Source: Chlorophyllum brunneum (taxonomy: Eukaryota; Basidiomycota; Agaricomycetes; Agaricales; Agaricaceae). Taken from it: a DNA stretch of 64,000 bases. A program made the translations under genes and the position numbers. The stretch covers positions 2,418,001 through 2,482,000 of the forward strand of contig OY756140.1 in assembly GCA_963576785.1 (NCBI GenBank), in the 5' to 3' direction. The notes under the pieces are model-generated. The model was given only the letters and a program-made list of their open reading frames with translations, made no database searches and had not been told where the DNA came from. Position 1 is the stretch's first letter. Each line of letters starts with the position of its first letter. Positions 33,162 through 46,378 of the stretch are shown here, in pieces.

Positions 33162-36100
33162 TCAGAAAAAAGCATTCATATCAAACTCGGGTACTTGAAC
33201 GTCCTGCTTGGCAGATTTCATCAAACCACCTAGCCCAGCTTTACGTGCAATTAAATCATTCTCCTCTTTGATAGTCGGAACAGTCGCCACCGCTGGTGAT
33301 ATCTTCCCGTCCATCTTCCCACCGCGCTCAGGAGACGTAGAACGGGTGGGTGGCAAGGATAAGATATCCATATCGATTTTGATCGATGAACGACGGCGAA
33401 GGGAAGGATCGAGCGGGAACATTGGTATCCGAGTCATCGTCGGACTGGGAGGTAATGAGAATCTGCCTGCATCCATGGGAGTAGTTGGGGTGCTAGTTTC
33501 TCTCTCTGCTCGGCTGGGTGTTATGGACGGTCGCTCAAAGGACCACGAACGGACGAGGTCGAGTGCCAGAACGTGACAACCTGTAATATGATACGTAATT
33601 GAAGAAACTGAGCCCCGTGTGGCTGATTACGCACCCATTCTGCAAAAAACACGCGCCATTTGGAGGACATAATTAAACTCTGAGCGACCTGAAATCTCCG
33701 AGGTTCCTTGAACAGCCTGTAGTGTCTTTGACCTGAGCTGCGAGAACAACAACACAAGACTTGGGTCGTCATAGTGAGGCTCTCCAATTTCGTCGACGAT
33801 GATGTTGTATGCTGCTGCAATATCTGGCAAAGGTGTCTGAAGGGTGTTTTTTTATTTATTTTAGATTAGAAATATTGCAGGGTTCGGCGGAGTAGCGCGC
33901 ATACCAGGAGAATTCGAACAGCTAGATCTCGACGGTGTAGTAACCAGAATGCCCACGATCCAAGCCACCGGTTGCCAGTTTGGAATGAAATAGGTAGCAC
34001 CGTGTCCTTAAGAATGCCTTGAAATATTGGGCCTTCATTGCTGTGCTCCACCACTCGAGCTAGTGCAAGAGCCAGTTGGAAGTCACCCAGCTGACGAACG
34101 CAGACATTTACAGCGTCTTTAAGCGAGCCGCCTAATAGGAAAAATGCCGCAGCATACTCTGTGGGAAGCTACGTTAAAATGGTGTTCGAGTTGTGATGGC
34201 TGAACGTACCGAATCGTCGTTTACCCAAAAGCGCATACGCGTTCTTCAGAGCTGCTGTCTTCCACTTCGGATCATTAAAATCGTTTGAAAGAAATCTGAG
34301 CATCAAGGCTTGCTCCCTGTGCCAAACCGCTTGTCTCCACAATCCATGCACAAGCTTATTCTTGCCTAGTGCAAAATAGAACAAGGAACATTCTACAGGA
34401 TTTCGGTTCTCCCCAGCCATGTACTCGTTCCTTGCTATCACCTCCATCTGCGATTTCTGCGGGCAACGATCAACGTTCCGGGTGTCAGGAAGATAAAGAG
34501 TAGGACATACCAACGATTCAATAGAGTTCAACCAAACAGGTAACCCCAGCGCTCTCGCATCCGCCCATGTCATCTTACCATTACATGCAGCCGTACATGC
34601 ACCAACCAACAATTCCTGGCTCTCACTATGAAAAGCCCAAATCATGTCCCTATACCTCAATCTCTCACGGAATCCAGTCCGACGCGGCACTGCTCCGTCT
34701 TTGGTGATTTGAGATGAAGGGCTGGCTGGTGATGTAGCACGTTGATTAAGAATGTAGAAAGAACGCATGGAGATTAGGTAGCGCAGGCCATTAGCGTCGA
34801 GGGCGCGACGTTGTTCGTCAATCTGTTGGTCAGGGTTAGGGCATGAAAGAGTGAGGGGTTTTGAGAGTTGCTGACCTCGAGTGTTGCTTGTATAAGGACA
34901 AGTAAATGGGCATGTTCGTTTGGCGTTAGGTACGGTAGTGGGTTGGTTTCAAGTGCCTCTAGCAGATTTTCGACAAGAGACCTCGAGAATCCTTCGTCTT
35001 CTCCAGGTCTTGAACACTGCCGTCAGCACCAGAGAAAGTTAAATGTTGTGCAGGAGACACTGACCCATTTGATTGGTGATTGTTATTAGAAAACAGTATA
35101 TTATGTTGCCGGTTTGACGCAACTATCTTTGAAGCCCGCGACTCTTGGTCATGCTCCAGGAACCTCTCGACAGGTAACGGGTGCCACACACTCTTCTCAA
35201 TCTTCCGACCCTTCTGCCCCACTCCGACAGCTATTGCAAGGTTCACAACAATCTCCTTGACCAACTCTGCTTTCCCTGCCAAACGAGCCACTCATCAGCT
35301 TTCATTTGAAAACAATGCACACACTAAAAAAACGCACCCCATAGCAGGCACTGTAAAATCATCTGTGGATGATAATCCTCGAGTGGTCCGTTCTGCCTTG
35401 CGACATATTCGAATAAGCTCTCGCTCTCTTCTTCGCCTTGTCCCTCGTCCAGCTTGGACCTTTTCCGACGTAGCAGTTTCGGCTCGCCATACATTGTCAT
35501 TTGTTGCCCCGAACCGACGAGGAATGAGCCGTGCGAGAGCCAGATAGAATCACTTATCGAGTATGGGGTGAAACTGGGCGGGGAGGTTATCATTAGAATC
35601 TGTCGGCAAAGTGGGAAGGAACATACCCAGATATATCAATACGGTGACATAGAGCCCATCCGGGGCCCTCGTCGAAGTAGGTCATGCGTTGTTGGCAGAG
35701 AAGTTCGACGTGCCTCGAAAACCCAACGGCGAGTATGGACTGCATATCCGGTGTCGAGTTCCAGTCGAGGTCTAAAATCGCTTGGCTGGAAATTCAAATT
35801 CATCGCCCCTTCAGCAGTCTAGCATAAAGAGAACGTACTCAAAGATACCTCGATACTCCAATCCAGATGCAAATTCGGATTCCATGGAATCCCAGATAGT
35901 AAGCTCATCACCTTCAGGTGACGGGACAACTAAAAACAACATCATTATAGTACGTGAACCCCGTAGAAGAAATAACGTACCCAATGCAGTTTTCTTGGCC
36001 GAACTACACCTCACACGATTAAACCCCTTCCTTTCAGTTCTTACTCTTCCGGTGCAGTTCCATCCACTTGTTGCCGTTCTCACACCCTTTCTATTCACCT

Positions 36101-38628
36101 GTTTATTTCCTCCACCGTGCGCTTCCGGAACCCAAAACGCCAGCTCGCCACACTCGGACACACTCAATAGTACATCATGCGCTTCCCATCCCCCTCTTCC
36201 ACTCCTCACACCACTCCCGAAAACTCTTGACCTTGATCTTGTGAGGACAGGAGAACCGGTCATGCTGCTCCTTCGATAGTCGTCCCACTCATCCCAGCCC
36301 CAGCCCCAAGCCATAGGATCAACCGGTATAATTTTCTTCACCGCATTCGCACTACCGCTATTGAGAACCCCGTTGGAAGGAGGAGCAGATGCAGAGAGGA
36401 CAAGTCCACTCGGTAGATCAGTCGGTGTCTTGGGACCTTCCGAGTCAACACAACTACATTCGCTTACAGCAACAGTCGAAGGGAGTATCGGCAGTATAGG
36501 CAATCGGTCTCGTGAATGCAACACCAATCGTCCTGTACCGGCTTCAATCCTAACATGGAGGATATCCAAGTCAGGTGTGATTCCAAATATGGATTCGTTT
36601 GTGAACGTAGGCTGATTTGCATGGGTGTTAAAGGTTATGGATGTAGGTGTGGGGTATGTGAATAGCAGCTCAAGTTTCGGGACGGATAAAGTTGATAGTG
36701 GATGCAAGTGGCTGTGTAGCGTTAGGATGAGGGATCTGGAGGAATATGTCGCAAACGTGTGACCTTATTGAACGAGAGGATTATTAGCATTCCATGCGGT
36801 GACGATCCATAACGTTCTTACCTCGATCGAGAACAACTACGAATTCTGTATCCTCAAAGTCACCAGCGTGGACCAAACTACCTCTATCCTCACCCCATTC
36901 AGCCATCCTCCACACCTCGCCAACACCATCGGCACGGATGACACCAACGGCGTGACCATCAGATGTTCTAACGAACCTCACTACCTCCCTCTCTCCATTC
37001 TTGATGGTTTTGATCCCTTTTGCCACTAGCTCTAATCCGCTTGTAGCATCGACTACTGCATCCAAGGTTCTGATGGTACCATACGGCACGACGGGAGAGC
37101 TAGGTTTCTGAGGCGTGGTGGGCCCCGAGGGATTGAAGAATTCGATTGGAGATAAGTCATACGTACGTAAAGGAGATGAGGTGATAAAGATGAGCTTTGT
37201 AGGGTCTGAGTTTGGGAGGACGTGAATGTGTTTCGGAGATGGGTTACTTGGGAGGGTGTTGGGGGATGTGTATCGAAGTGTGAATTGCTGAAGAAGTGTC
37301 GGTGGTCGTCTATCGATGTTCTATTTCGCATGTTTAGCCCGATCTGGGAAATGGAGCGAAGAAGGCTTACGGCGACAGCGCTCAATACTACTGAGCCATC
37401 GGTTGAAACTCTGAGAAAGAGATCCCATTTTTCGTCTACAATATCTTTTACAAGACGAATTTGGGCGTCATCTGCGCCTGTGTATGTTTTGAGAAGGTAT
37501 TTGCAGACGGTGTCAATTTGGGCTCTGTCTAGCCAGAAGACATCGGAAGTGTCGGGGAAGGTCGAAGCAAAGGGAAAAGAAAGAGAGAAGAGGTCTAGGC
37601 ATGCATGGAGCTGTAATGTCCGAGGGGAATCAAGGACTGGGAGGAATATTCGGAGTGCAGAGTCCGAAGTGATGGTATAGAGTATAAGATCGTCTCTAGG
37701 ATACATTCAACTGGGGTTCATTGGTATAAAATGAATAAACTCACCGACTGGAAGCTTGGGAATGTCTCCAGGATAGATTAATTACTGGGCGCGGATGAGT
37801 GATAAGCTGAGTTTGGCGACCGGAAGTAGTGGAGTATATCCTAACAACGTTGGTGTTCTGCAATCAAGGTGTCAAGGAGAGGATGATACGGAGAGATGGG
37901 ATACCCAGCGCACTGTAGGGACGGTAGCAATGTACATTAAGGATGGGGCGAATGTTACGAAGGATGGGGTGGGGCATCTGGGGTACCGAATAAGCGCGAA
38001 TGAATATACAGAAGAAAGAGATGAACGGACTTTGTTGACCACTTCTTCGACCAAGTTGGGAGATCATTCTCCAGGATAGAAGTATAGACAGACAGCCCGT
38101 TTTCGGTGCCCACGGCCAAGAGACCTGGTTTGCGCGCGATTAGAAGCGCCCATATGACGAAATGGAGGCAACGAGGGTACCAGATTTGCTATCGAGGGTC
38201 GTGATGGTCTGGCTCGGTGGCAGAATGAGAGTAGAATGGATCCGCCACGCGCCCTGCTGGACTCCGGACAGGGACCAAGCAGCGATACGTGAGTTCATGG
38301 AAACCACAACCTGTGATGGGATGAGGTGCGGAGGGAGTGGGGGGGAGGTGGACGTACCAGCTTGAGACCTGGATCGACGGAGATGCACGATATTGCGTCG
38401 CGCGTGTGTCTGAAGTTTGGAAAAGCCTCCCAGAAGGCAAGGACACGGACGAGAGCAAGGGAGTGTGCATCGAGGAGAAGGAGGTTGTCTGCGGCGGGAT
38501 AGAGCTGGTGGAGTGAGACAAGAAACGGAGAGCTGGGGACGACATACGAGGAGGAGGTGGTCGGGGAGGGCGAGGAAGGCGGGGGGAGAGGCTGGCGGAG
38601 GAGAGAGCGTGCAGAGGGCGTTGAGCAT
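33162..38628 (-). CDS. RAV1: RAVE complex subunit Rav1 (DmX-like/rabconnectin-related)
   Basis: Rav1 is the scaffold of the RAVE complex that reassembles V-ATPase V1 onto V0. It is a large multi-exon gene. The N terminus (ATG 38628, MLNALCTLSPPP) leads into propeller strands such as LALVRVLAFWEAFPNF and ISCISVDPGLKLVVVSMNSRI. Later blocks include IIPVDPMAWGWGWDEWDDYRR, VSECGELAFWVPE, NCTGRVRTERKGFNRVRCSS, TIWDSMESEFASGLEYRG, and MTYFDEGPGWALCHRIDIS. The Rav1 C-terminal domain is clear: FYFALGKNKLVHGLWRQAV, FLSNDFNDPKW, AALKNAYALLGKRRFEYAAA and WLGSWAFWLLHRRDLAVRIL. The tail after that is Ser/Pro-rich and ends FDMNAFF. The start lies 71 bases from the divergent fasciclin gene. Confidence 0.9.
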
Positions 38629-38699
38629 GGTGGGCGGGCAGAACCAGCGCAGCACGTGCTCGGCTCCTACTTAACCGCCGCCTCTCGTCCATTCCCCCA
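38629..38699. promoter_or_regulatory. Very short divergent intergenic region, RAV1 / fasciclin gene
   Basis: The start codons of the two divergent genes are 71 bases apart. The sequence contains GCACGTG (E-box-like, 38653-38659) in the middle. Either 5' leaders overlap or one promoter lies inside the other gene. Confidence 0.5.
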
Positions 38700-41607
38700 A
38701 TGCGTCTTCCCCCTCTCCTCCTCCTCGCCGCCTCCTCTGCTGCGGCCCAGTATACCACCCTCGTCGACGCCCTCGGTGCAGACACCGACTATGAATCCCT
38801 CCTCTCCCTCCTCCAACACGCACGTCTCATTCCGACCCTCAACAGGCTCAACGGAAGCACTTTCTTTGCACCTACCAATGATGCTATCAAGAAACACTCC
38901 CAGTCCTCTCCCCTCTGGTCATATGTCCTCGATAACGACGCCTTTGTCGTCACCGATAATGTCCGGGAACAGCTCCGACAGCAGTTGTTCTACCATTTAC
39001 TGAACTACTCCATCGCCGAACACGAGACTGCGGAACTGACTCTCCAGACACTCGACACGCTGCACTATCCTCACAAGCCCCTCGACCCTCCCACCCGCCA
39101 ACCCCCACCATACCCCCCTTGGATGCCAATACCTTTCGGAACACTGGGCAAAAAGCCCCAGCGACTGCGCGCAGTACTGAGCAGCCAGAACCAGAAGGGA
39201 CGAGTGGGCGTTGATGCATTCGGTGAGGGAGGCGCTGACATCGTCAAGGGTATGGTTGACGCGGGCAACGGTGTACTCCTGGGGATTTCCGACGTGCTTG
39301 ACCCACCACCAGCCCTGGGTAAGCCTCTCCTTGATGTATCTGACTCATGCTCATCTCATCGCAGCTACCGTCCTGTCTGCGCAGCAATCACTCTCCTATT
39401 TCCGTCGTATCGTCACACCCGAAGTCATCGACTTCATAAACACGACCTCCGAACTCACTCTGTTCCTTCCCGTTGACAAGGCATGGGATGAAATCAACCA
39501 ATACGAGAAGCTCTACCTCGAGAGTGAATTTGCCTCGGACGACCTCAAGCGAATATTCAACATGCATGCTGTCGCCCAGAAAGGCGTCAAGTGGTCCGAC
39601 TCTTTTGTTCCAGCCGTCAACCGTAATTCCATTCCCTCCTTGACGTCATATCACACCCCCTAATGCCGTTACCTTACAGTCTCGACCATCGATGGAACAA
39701 CTGTTGAAATTGTGACGACCTCCGAAGGGACTAAAGTGTCCGGCGGCGATCTCCTACGCCCAGACATCTATGCTTCCAATGGCGTCTTACACCTCGTTTC
39801 CTCCTTGCTCATCCCCGACCGTGCGTTGGAAATTACACCAGAGAAGTACTTACTTGCCCTCAACTGCACGTCTTTCGTCTCGATGCTCCATTCCGTAAAC
39901 CTTACGGACCTCATACATGACACGAAGACAAAATATACGATACTAGCGCCTCAAGATGACGTTCTTGACATCTTCGGTGACAGCGAATTACCCGAGAAGG
40001 GAAGTCTGGAGCTGAAGCAACTGCTACAGTATCATTTTATTCCAGGTCACTGGGGCGGCAAGAAGCTCCGCGACGGAATGTTGCTAGAGACAGCATTAGA
40101 ACCAGAAGGGCTCAAGGGCGGTAGACAGGTTTTGTCTGTCAATGTACATGAAAACAGCAAGGATTCCACCAAGAGCTTCCAGTTTGCTGGAGCCAGTGCC
40201 ATCAGCGATCCTAGTGAGTTTCACAAACTCTCCTAACTCCGCTTGCTCACCCTCCCAATAGTTGAAGTCAACAACACGCTGATTTATTTCATCTCAAGAC
40301 CTCTAGTGCCTCCCTCCGACCCAATATCCTCCGCTCTCCCCTCCCTCGAACTATCCTCCTTCCTTGCTGCAGTTCTCTCTTCGGACCAGTCCGAGGTCCT
40401 TAAAACGACACCGCGCACCTCCCTTCTTCTCCCATATAATGCTGCCTTCAAACACCTGGGTCTACTTGTCAGCGCTCACCTCCTCAGCCCCTCCGCCAAA
40501 CCCGACCTGGAAAAAGTCATTCTACATCACACTCTCGCTGATGTCGAATATGCCAGTAACCTCGTAAATGGATCTCAGCAGACCTTCCAAACCCTCGAAG
40601 GCAGTGATATCAAGCTCGAACGTATGTCAAACGGCACGACTCTCGTTAGCCCAAGTGGGGGTTGGCCCGGTATGAAATCGCGCCTCTTCCCAAAGAACAC
40701 GTTGACAGAAACTGGTGTCATCCATGAACTGTCTGATATCCTCCTCCCGAGGTCGGTCGACATCACGATTGGCAAGCTCATGAAAGCCGCTCAAGGAAGT
40801 ACGATGACGAGTATGGTTAATCGTGCCGGTTTCGAGTGGATACTTAACGGAACTGCACCACCGGATGATTTGACCTGGCATGAAGAGCTAGGCATCAGCT
40901 CAGGTGTTGTTGGTTGGACAGTTCTGTGCCCTACAGACGAGGCATTCAAGAACTACAACCTTACCGAACTATTCGCCAATGCTGAGAAGCTAAGGTCCAT
41001 TGTTATGCAACATATCATTCCCTCCCCTCTCCCCAATCCCGGATTTGGAGGATTGGACAAGGATGGAAAGGGCGATGGAAATGGGCCTGGGGATATCGAC
41101 AAGATATATAACAACCAGCCTTTGGTTTTGGAGGACTCGGCAACATATTCTACCTTACGGAATAATGAATCCTTTTACGGCGATATCGTTTTCAAATCAA
41201 CCGGAGTCGGAGAGGATGGGCAGAAGAAATTTATCATTGGAATCAAAGATGCACGAGGAACGGACGGCAAGGCGGACTGGGCAAAGGTTGTCAGCTGGGG
41301 TCGTGCTACAACTTCGGGATTGTCTACCTTTCCACCGTCATCGGACTCGGAGTCCTCTGGACAAGTGACATTTGGTGCAGCATTCACCGGAGGTGCAGCG
41401 GGGGGTGTGATTCAAATTGACAGACTCTTGTTCCCTTACGAGCCTTCGTGGTGGATTGCCTATGGTGCACCGGCGTTCGTCGGTGTTGTAGGTGTGCTTG
41501 GGATCTGTGGCTTCTTCTATGGTGTGAGGATTGTTTGGGGCTGGGACACGACCGAGGCTACGTACGAACCTGTTGGGGGGTTTGGGAGGGAGGATGACGA
41601 GGATTAG
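38700..41607 (+). CDS. Fasciclin (FAS1) repeat membrane protein
   Basis: Four exons (38700-39318, 39365-39622, 39680-40213, 40262-41607) total 2757 bases (918 residues). The N terminus RLPPLLLLAASSAAAQ is a signal peptide. At least four FAS1-like units follow, recognisable by phrases such as STFFAPTNDAIKKH, LTLFLPVDKAWDEI, KYTILAPQDDVLDIF, TSLLLPYNAAFKHL and WTVLCPTDEAFKNYNL, each paired with YH/HHxL-type strings (LFYHLLNYSI, LLQYHFIPG, VILHHTLAD, VMQHIIPS). Near the C terminus a membrane helix (YGAPAFVGVVGVLGICGFFYGV) precedes a short acidic cytosolic tail. Several NxT/NxS glycosylation sites are present. Fungal multi-FAS1 proteins of this kind are vacuolar or cell-surface adhesion-type proteins; exact function unknown. 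Confidence 0.88.
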
Positions 41608-42284
41608 AGTATAGTCCTAGAGTGGAATTTGAATGGAAATTCGGTAATGTATTGTGTATGACATGTTTTGTCTAATCCCATGTAGCATCCTGGCTTTCGT
41701 ACATGAAGCTCGCTTTGATTCTCGCACTTATGCCTATTTTATTTTATTTTTCCTTTGAGCTGTTTAGGCTGGCTCGAGTAGAAATTATACATGCGCCACT
41801 TCTTGTCCATGAATTATGCCAGGGAATCATCCGAAGGACGATGGATGCAAACAATCGAAGGAAACCAACGCAGCCTGTACACTACATGGTCAGGCTACCG
41901 CATTGGCCACAAATATTACAGGGTTCAGTGCCGGAGCCAGAGCGGGCGTATTGACCTGCAAGACGGAGGTAGCCGGTGACCATATGTGCAGGCACTGCAG
42001 ACCTCCTATCCATGTGGTCTTGGGACAAGGAAGTGGAAATGGACATTGATGGTGGTTGATGCACGTGAAATCCTTGAATTGTTCGCTCTTTGGGTGGTCA
42101 TTGGCCGTGCATACGCTCGTCCGCACCAATCCAGCTTCTTCCGAGCCCTTGCCGTCTGCTCCTTGCTATTGGCTGTGGCACCCGGTCGTCTTGTATTAGC
42201 CCTACTCCAGTCATCACCGGACACACCGGGGACTCCTTCCACTTCCACCTTTCATCTGCCAGTTTACATAGCCCTGCCCACGTC
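41608..42284. other. Intergenic, 677 bases
   Basis: This holds the promoter of the carnitine carrier gene. A short plus-strand open frame (41703-41954) begins with a hydrophobic, signal-like stretch but has no other support. Confidence 0.35.
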
Positions 42285-43876
42285 ATGGCGAGTGTTATTC
42301 TCTCATACCTGATCACAGGGACCTCATCATGGCATGTGTTTCTAGAGTGAAGCACAACCGCAGAAGGTGTCGGCGACGGAGAACATCAAATCATTCATCG
42401 CCGGTGGATTTGGCGGCGTGTCTGCTGTTCTAGTTGGTCAGTCCCACTCCCTCTTCTTTTTCTGCCATCGACCGGCTTTCGTCCCCCAATGTCACACAGC
42501 TTGCCTTATTCCTTAACCCATTTCTGTGCCTTCCGCGGCTTCTGACACGCTTCAATATTCACTCCGCATACCCACTTGTTGCGATGCCAAACTAATGCGA
42601 CTCTTGTTCAGGACATCCATTCGATTTGACAAAGACGAGGCTACAGACCGCTGCTCCAGGTGCATACACTGGTGCCATCGACGTTGTGAAGAAAACTCTG
42701 GCCAGGGATGGTCTCACCGGGTATACTTCTTCTTATCTGGCTCTCGGAACCTGACACCAACATCGACTGAATGCAGATTGTACCGTGGCATGGTGCCACC
42801 TCTGTTAGGTGTTACACCAATATTTGCCGTTTCATTTTGGGTACGCCTTAACTTCCCATCATAACTGGGCCGATGGCACATTATTCTTAAATAGGCCTAT
42901 GACGCATCGAAACAACTCATCTATGCACTCACCCCTAACCGCACAACCCAATCACTATCAATCGCCGAGCTCGCAACCGCAGGTTTCCTGTCTGCCGTTC
43001 CAACCACTCTGGTTACTGCCCCCGTCGAACGCGCTAAAGTTTTGCTCCAAATTCAAGGTCAAGGAGGCGTCCAAGTCAAATACAAGGGCGTCACCGACGT
43101 CCTCGCACACCTTTATAAGGAGGGTGGTGTAAGGAGCATCTTCCGTGGCACAGGCGCCACCCTCGCTCGCGATGGTCCCGGAAGTGCTGCGTGCGTCTAT
43201 TTATCAGCGTCTACTGGTGAAAACGGCCGATCCATTCATGACCCAGATATTTCGCCGCATATGAGGTAACGAAGAAGTTCCTTACACCTGCCGGTGCATC
43301 CCCTTCCGATCTCAACCTCGGAGCCATTATCTTCGCAGGCGGTACAGCTGGTGTCGCCATGTGGGCAATTGCCATCCCTCCTGACGTACGTTTCGAAACA
43401 AAAACCTCACCTTCTCTTCTTCCTTCCATAAATCACGGATATCTCCTACTACCCTCTGATCATACCCCATTCAAGACTTCCTTTCCCTTGTGACTCCTTC
43501 CTTCGATTTAAACTTCCGCTCATTTTTCATGTCCGACTCATCGCATGATCTTAACACTATTTTTCTTCACACCTTTTCTAGGTCTTGAAATCCCGTCTAC
43601 AATCCGCTCCCACGGGTACCTACTCTGGGATTCTCGACTGTGCACGCAAGACTATTGCAGTCGATGGTATTGGTGCCCTCTGGAAGGGTTTCGGGCCCGC
43701 GATGGCCCGCGCTTTCCCCGCTAACGCGGCCACCTTCGTAAGTCTAGTCTCTTTTCTTGTTGTTGTATTTCATGCTATTTTTGTTATCGCATGAATTTGC
43801 TTTCTGGTCCTTGTTACTGATATTTTTGTAGGTTGGTGTCGAGGCTTCGAGAAAACTCATGGACAGCTTGTTCTGA
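42285..43876 (+). CDS. CRC1: Mitochondrial carnitine/acylcarnitine carrier
   Basis: This carrier exchanges acylcarnitine for carnitine across the inner mitochondrial membrane. The three carrier signatures are [29 protein letters not shown] and [15 protein letters not shown]. The subtype is indicated by [62 protein letters not shown] and [21 protein letters not shown]. The protein is about 300 residues and ends MDSLF. Seven or so introns are needed. The start is the weak point: ATG at 42285 gives MAS joined by a GTTATT donor to [15 protein letters not shown] at 42346, a first coding exon of only 9 bases. The main body is secure. Confidence 0.9.
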
Positions 43877-44354
43877 TCTTTGGGGCCATACTGATATCAA
43901 GAAGCGCAGTGTAATGTGCTACAACTGTGATGGAAATTGGCCGTGAAGTTGGCGGTTGGGTCACTGTTTTTAAGCTATACTTAGAAGTGTTCCCAGGAAT
44001 GGCACCAATACCTTCTGTGAATATACCAGCTCTTTCACGGGGAAGCAGCCTAGAGCCTGAAGCTTGGAAATCTAACTCAAGAATCCATGAAATTCTAGTA
44101 TCCGCTATACCTGCATAAAGTTACTGAAGAGGGTCTACGTAAAAGGGCACAGAAATGTGTTGTATAACCAGCGTGCACGAAAGCAAAAAAAAAGATATAG
44201 GTGCATAAATAAACCAGCCGGGATGGTTTCTATATCAGTGACAAGTGTCGAAAAAGATCGACAAGGCAGCAAGAAATAAGACGGAGAGAAGCTGTTCTTC
44301 GTGAGATAATCGATGAGAGGTAGCATTGCGAACTCATATGTCCATGCAATGAAC
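43877..44354. other. Convergent 3' intergenic region, 478 bases
   Basis: The carnitine carrier and N-acetylglutamate synthase genes end towards each other here. An A-rich run (near 44186-44195) may be part of polyadenylation signals on either strand. No gene was seen. Confidence 0.4.
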
Positions 44355-46378
44355 CTATTTCCAGCTCGAAGGAATCTTCATGACAACATCCGACCACCTT
44401 TCCAACCTTCCCTTCTCCCACTCTGCTACGTATGAAAGTCCGGCGCTTCCCCGACGGCCTTCCTCAATCTTCAATCTCTTTTCTGCATCACACCAGAATA
44501 GAACCCATGATCCCAACCGTACATGTCCCGTACTCCGTTCAAAGTACCACTTGTTCACCGGATTATCCGAACGGCTGCGCCATACCAGGTCTCTTCCCTC
44601 GCCCAAGCCTCCACGTCCGCCGTTGGGATTGGCTGAGAATGGATGTCCCAAGCCGTACGTCTCGTCATGTAAGGCAACCCATAAGAAATCGACGGTTCCA
44701 TCACCTTGATGACTTGGCAATACTGCGAATTTATCGAGATAAGAAAGGGGGGTGTCAGACAAGGTGGGATCAGGCTCGTTAGTCACGATAGCGGCGCCCG
44801 CGTAGTCGCCGGCGACAATCACGAAATCTAATGTCTCGTCTAGACGTGTATAAAATGCATCTTCGTCCAATTCGCGCTTAAACGACTGCTCGAGTAAATG
44901 GTTTAGCTTGGCTTTGTCGATTTCTGCCGTAGATCGGAGGACCTGGATAGGTAGGCCTTTGCGAAGAAGTGTAGGGGTATGCGGAGTGAGCTTGCGATTA
45001 CCTTGTAGTAGTGCGTGTGGGAGACTTGAGCTAAAGGCAGGCTTATTCGTGATGAGGTTACCTATGAGAGCGCTTGGGGATTTGTGTGAGACCATGATGG
45101 CAGAAGAAGACGGTGGCATGTAATTAAGGCACGTTCGCGCCAGCGCGAGGTTGGAGAGGGACGTAGGTTTCGTATACCGCCACTTGGTTTCGAATGTCTC
45201 GTGAATATGGCCATACTCAGATGTAAGGTTAATCAGGAGATGAGGATATCCTGAGCGAGCGTAGGAAGGTACACCCCCCTCTCTGTTGATGATCATAAGT
45301 CGAAGAGGAGTAAGGTCGACTTCTTCGAAGTCAGGATAGCCATTTTCCGTATTTTCGCGCGACTTGTCTAGAGTTGAGGCTTCAACCATCCCACGAGCGA
45401 GCCCAGCAATCACGTCATTTGCATCGACGCGGACAGAGCGAAGGAAGGAGTCGAGAGCGAAAGGGGCGATGACGGGAATTTCGCCCGCACGAAGGGCAGA
45501 ACGAATAGGTGTAAGGTCCGTGGGGTTGGTGTGCGCTTCTGGAGGGATGATGTCTTTGGAATTGACATCCTCCTCATCACCAGGCTTAGGCCCCAACCTA
45601 ACTATGGCACCAACCACTGGCCTGGCTCGAGCTCCCTGTTTCTCGAGGCTGCTGACCACACGCATGGTCTCTTCGACAATCGCACTTCGTTCGTCCTGTT
45701 CTCCACGAATTTGCTCATCGTTTTCAACAACAATGACACTGACGAGACCGAGCTTTTCGAGGTACACGAGACCTCGGCTGATGCTGTCCAGTTGATTTTC
45801 GGTGAACGGACCTTGGACCTTGACAAGCGCAGTCCTTCGAACAACAGGATTTAGTATTGATGCAATAATTGGACTTGGCTTGGGATGTTCGGTAGCAGTG
45901 GCCGGTATTGACTTGGCAGTCGACTGCATACGCTCGGAGGGAGGCGGAGGTATCACAATCTCCTGTGTAGCCGAGGCAGTGGAGACAGGGGAAGGCAGAT
46001 ACTTGGATTTTTGCTGAGGTCGAGGACCGCCAAAGGACGCGAGGTATGACTTCGTGTCCCGCAATGATGGGTTCGCACGGAGGATCGACAAAATAAAATC
46101 CTGGGATCACCCGACGAGATGGGGTTTTCATTAGGTTTGAGAGTACCTGCGATAGGACGTGACTCACGTTTTCAGAGGGGAGTGGCTCGTCACCCTCTGG
46201 TGCACCGGGCGGGGGTTGCCTCAGGCCGCGAATTGTCTATGAGCGCCATGGTTGTGATATGGGCGATCTGAGCAACACGAAGAGTACTAACGGCATAAAA
46301 GGCCCTGAAGGTGTGCGAGCGCTGTGTCCTGAGAGAGGTGGCGACGACACCGCAAGATCCAAGGGGCCTTGGTATCAT
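44355..46378 (-). CDS. ARG2: N-acetylglutamate synthase, mitochondrial (Arg2)
   Basis: This enzyme makes N-acetylglutamate from acetyl-CoA and glutamate, the first step of arginine synthesis. Three exons: a presequence exon from ATG 46378 (MIPRPLGSCGVV, Arg-rich, mitochondrial type), a short one (TIRGLRQPPPGAPEGDEPLPSE region) and a long exon beginning DFILSILRANPSLRDTKSYLASFGG. An inactive amino-acid-kinase-like region follows (RTALVKVQGPFTENQLDSIS, LVYLEKLGLVSVIVVEND, RLMIINREGGVPSYAR, PHLLINLTSEYGHI). The C-terminal acetyltransferase half has YLDKFAVLPSHQGDGTVDFLW, WRSRSDNPVNKWYFERSTGHVRL and ends KIPSSWK. The YLDKF.VLP and R...NP.N.WYF.RS.G motifs are those of fungal Arg2. About 610-650 residues, as expected. 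Confidence 0.93.

Noticed and set aside
36799..37029. Plus-strand frame inside the RAV1 region
   Set aside because: It is antisense to a Rav1 exon reading VRFVRTSDGHAVGVIRADGV, which fits the family and splicing.
38189..38785. Long minus-strand frame of 198 codons overlapping the RAV1 start
   Set aside because: It is a different frame from the Rav1 exons and would run into the fasciclin coding region; the Rav1 reading explains the sequence with proper introns.
41703..41954. Small plus-strand frame with a signal-peptide-like start (MKLALILALMPILFYFSF)
   Set aside because: There is no support beyond the hydrophobic start; it sits in the 3' flank of the fasciclin gene and the rest is not protein-like.
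45364..45795. A plus-strand ATG frame of 143 codons
   Set aside because: It is antisense to the N-acetylglutamate synthase exon and rich in Ser/Thr/Arg without recognisable domains.
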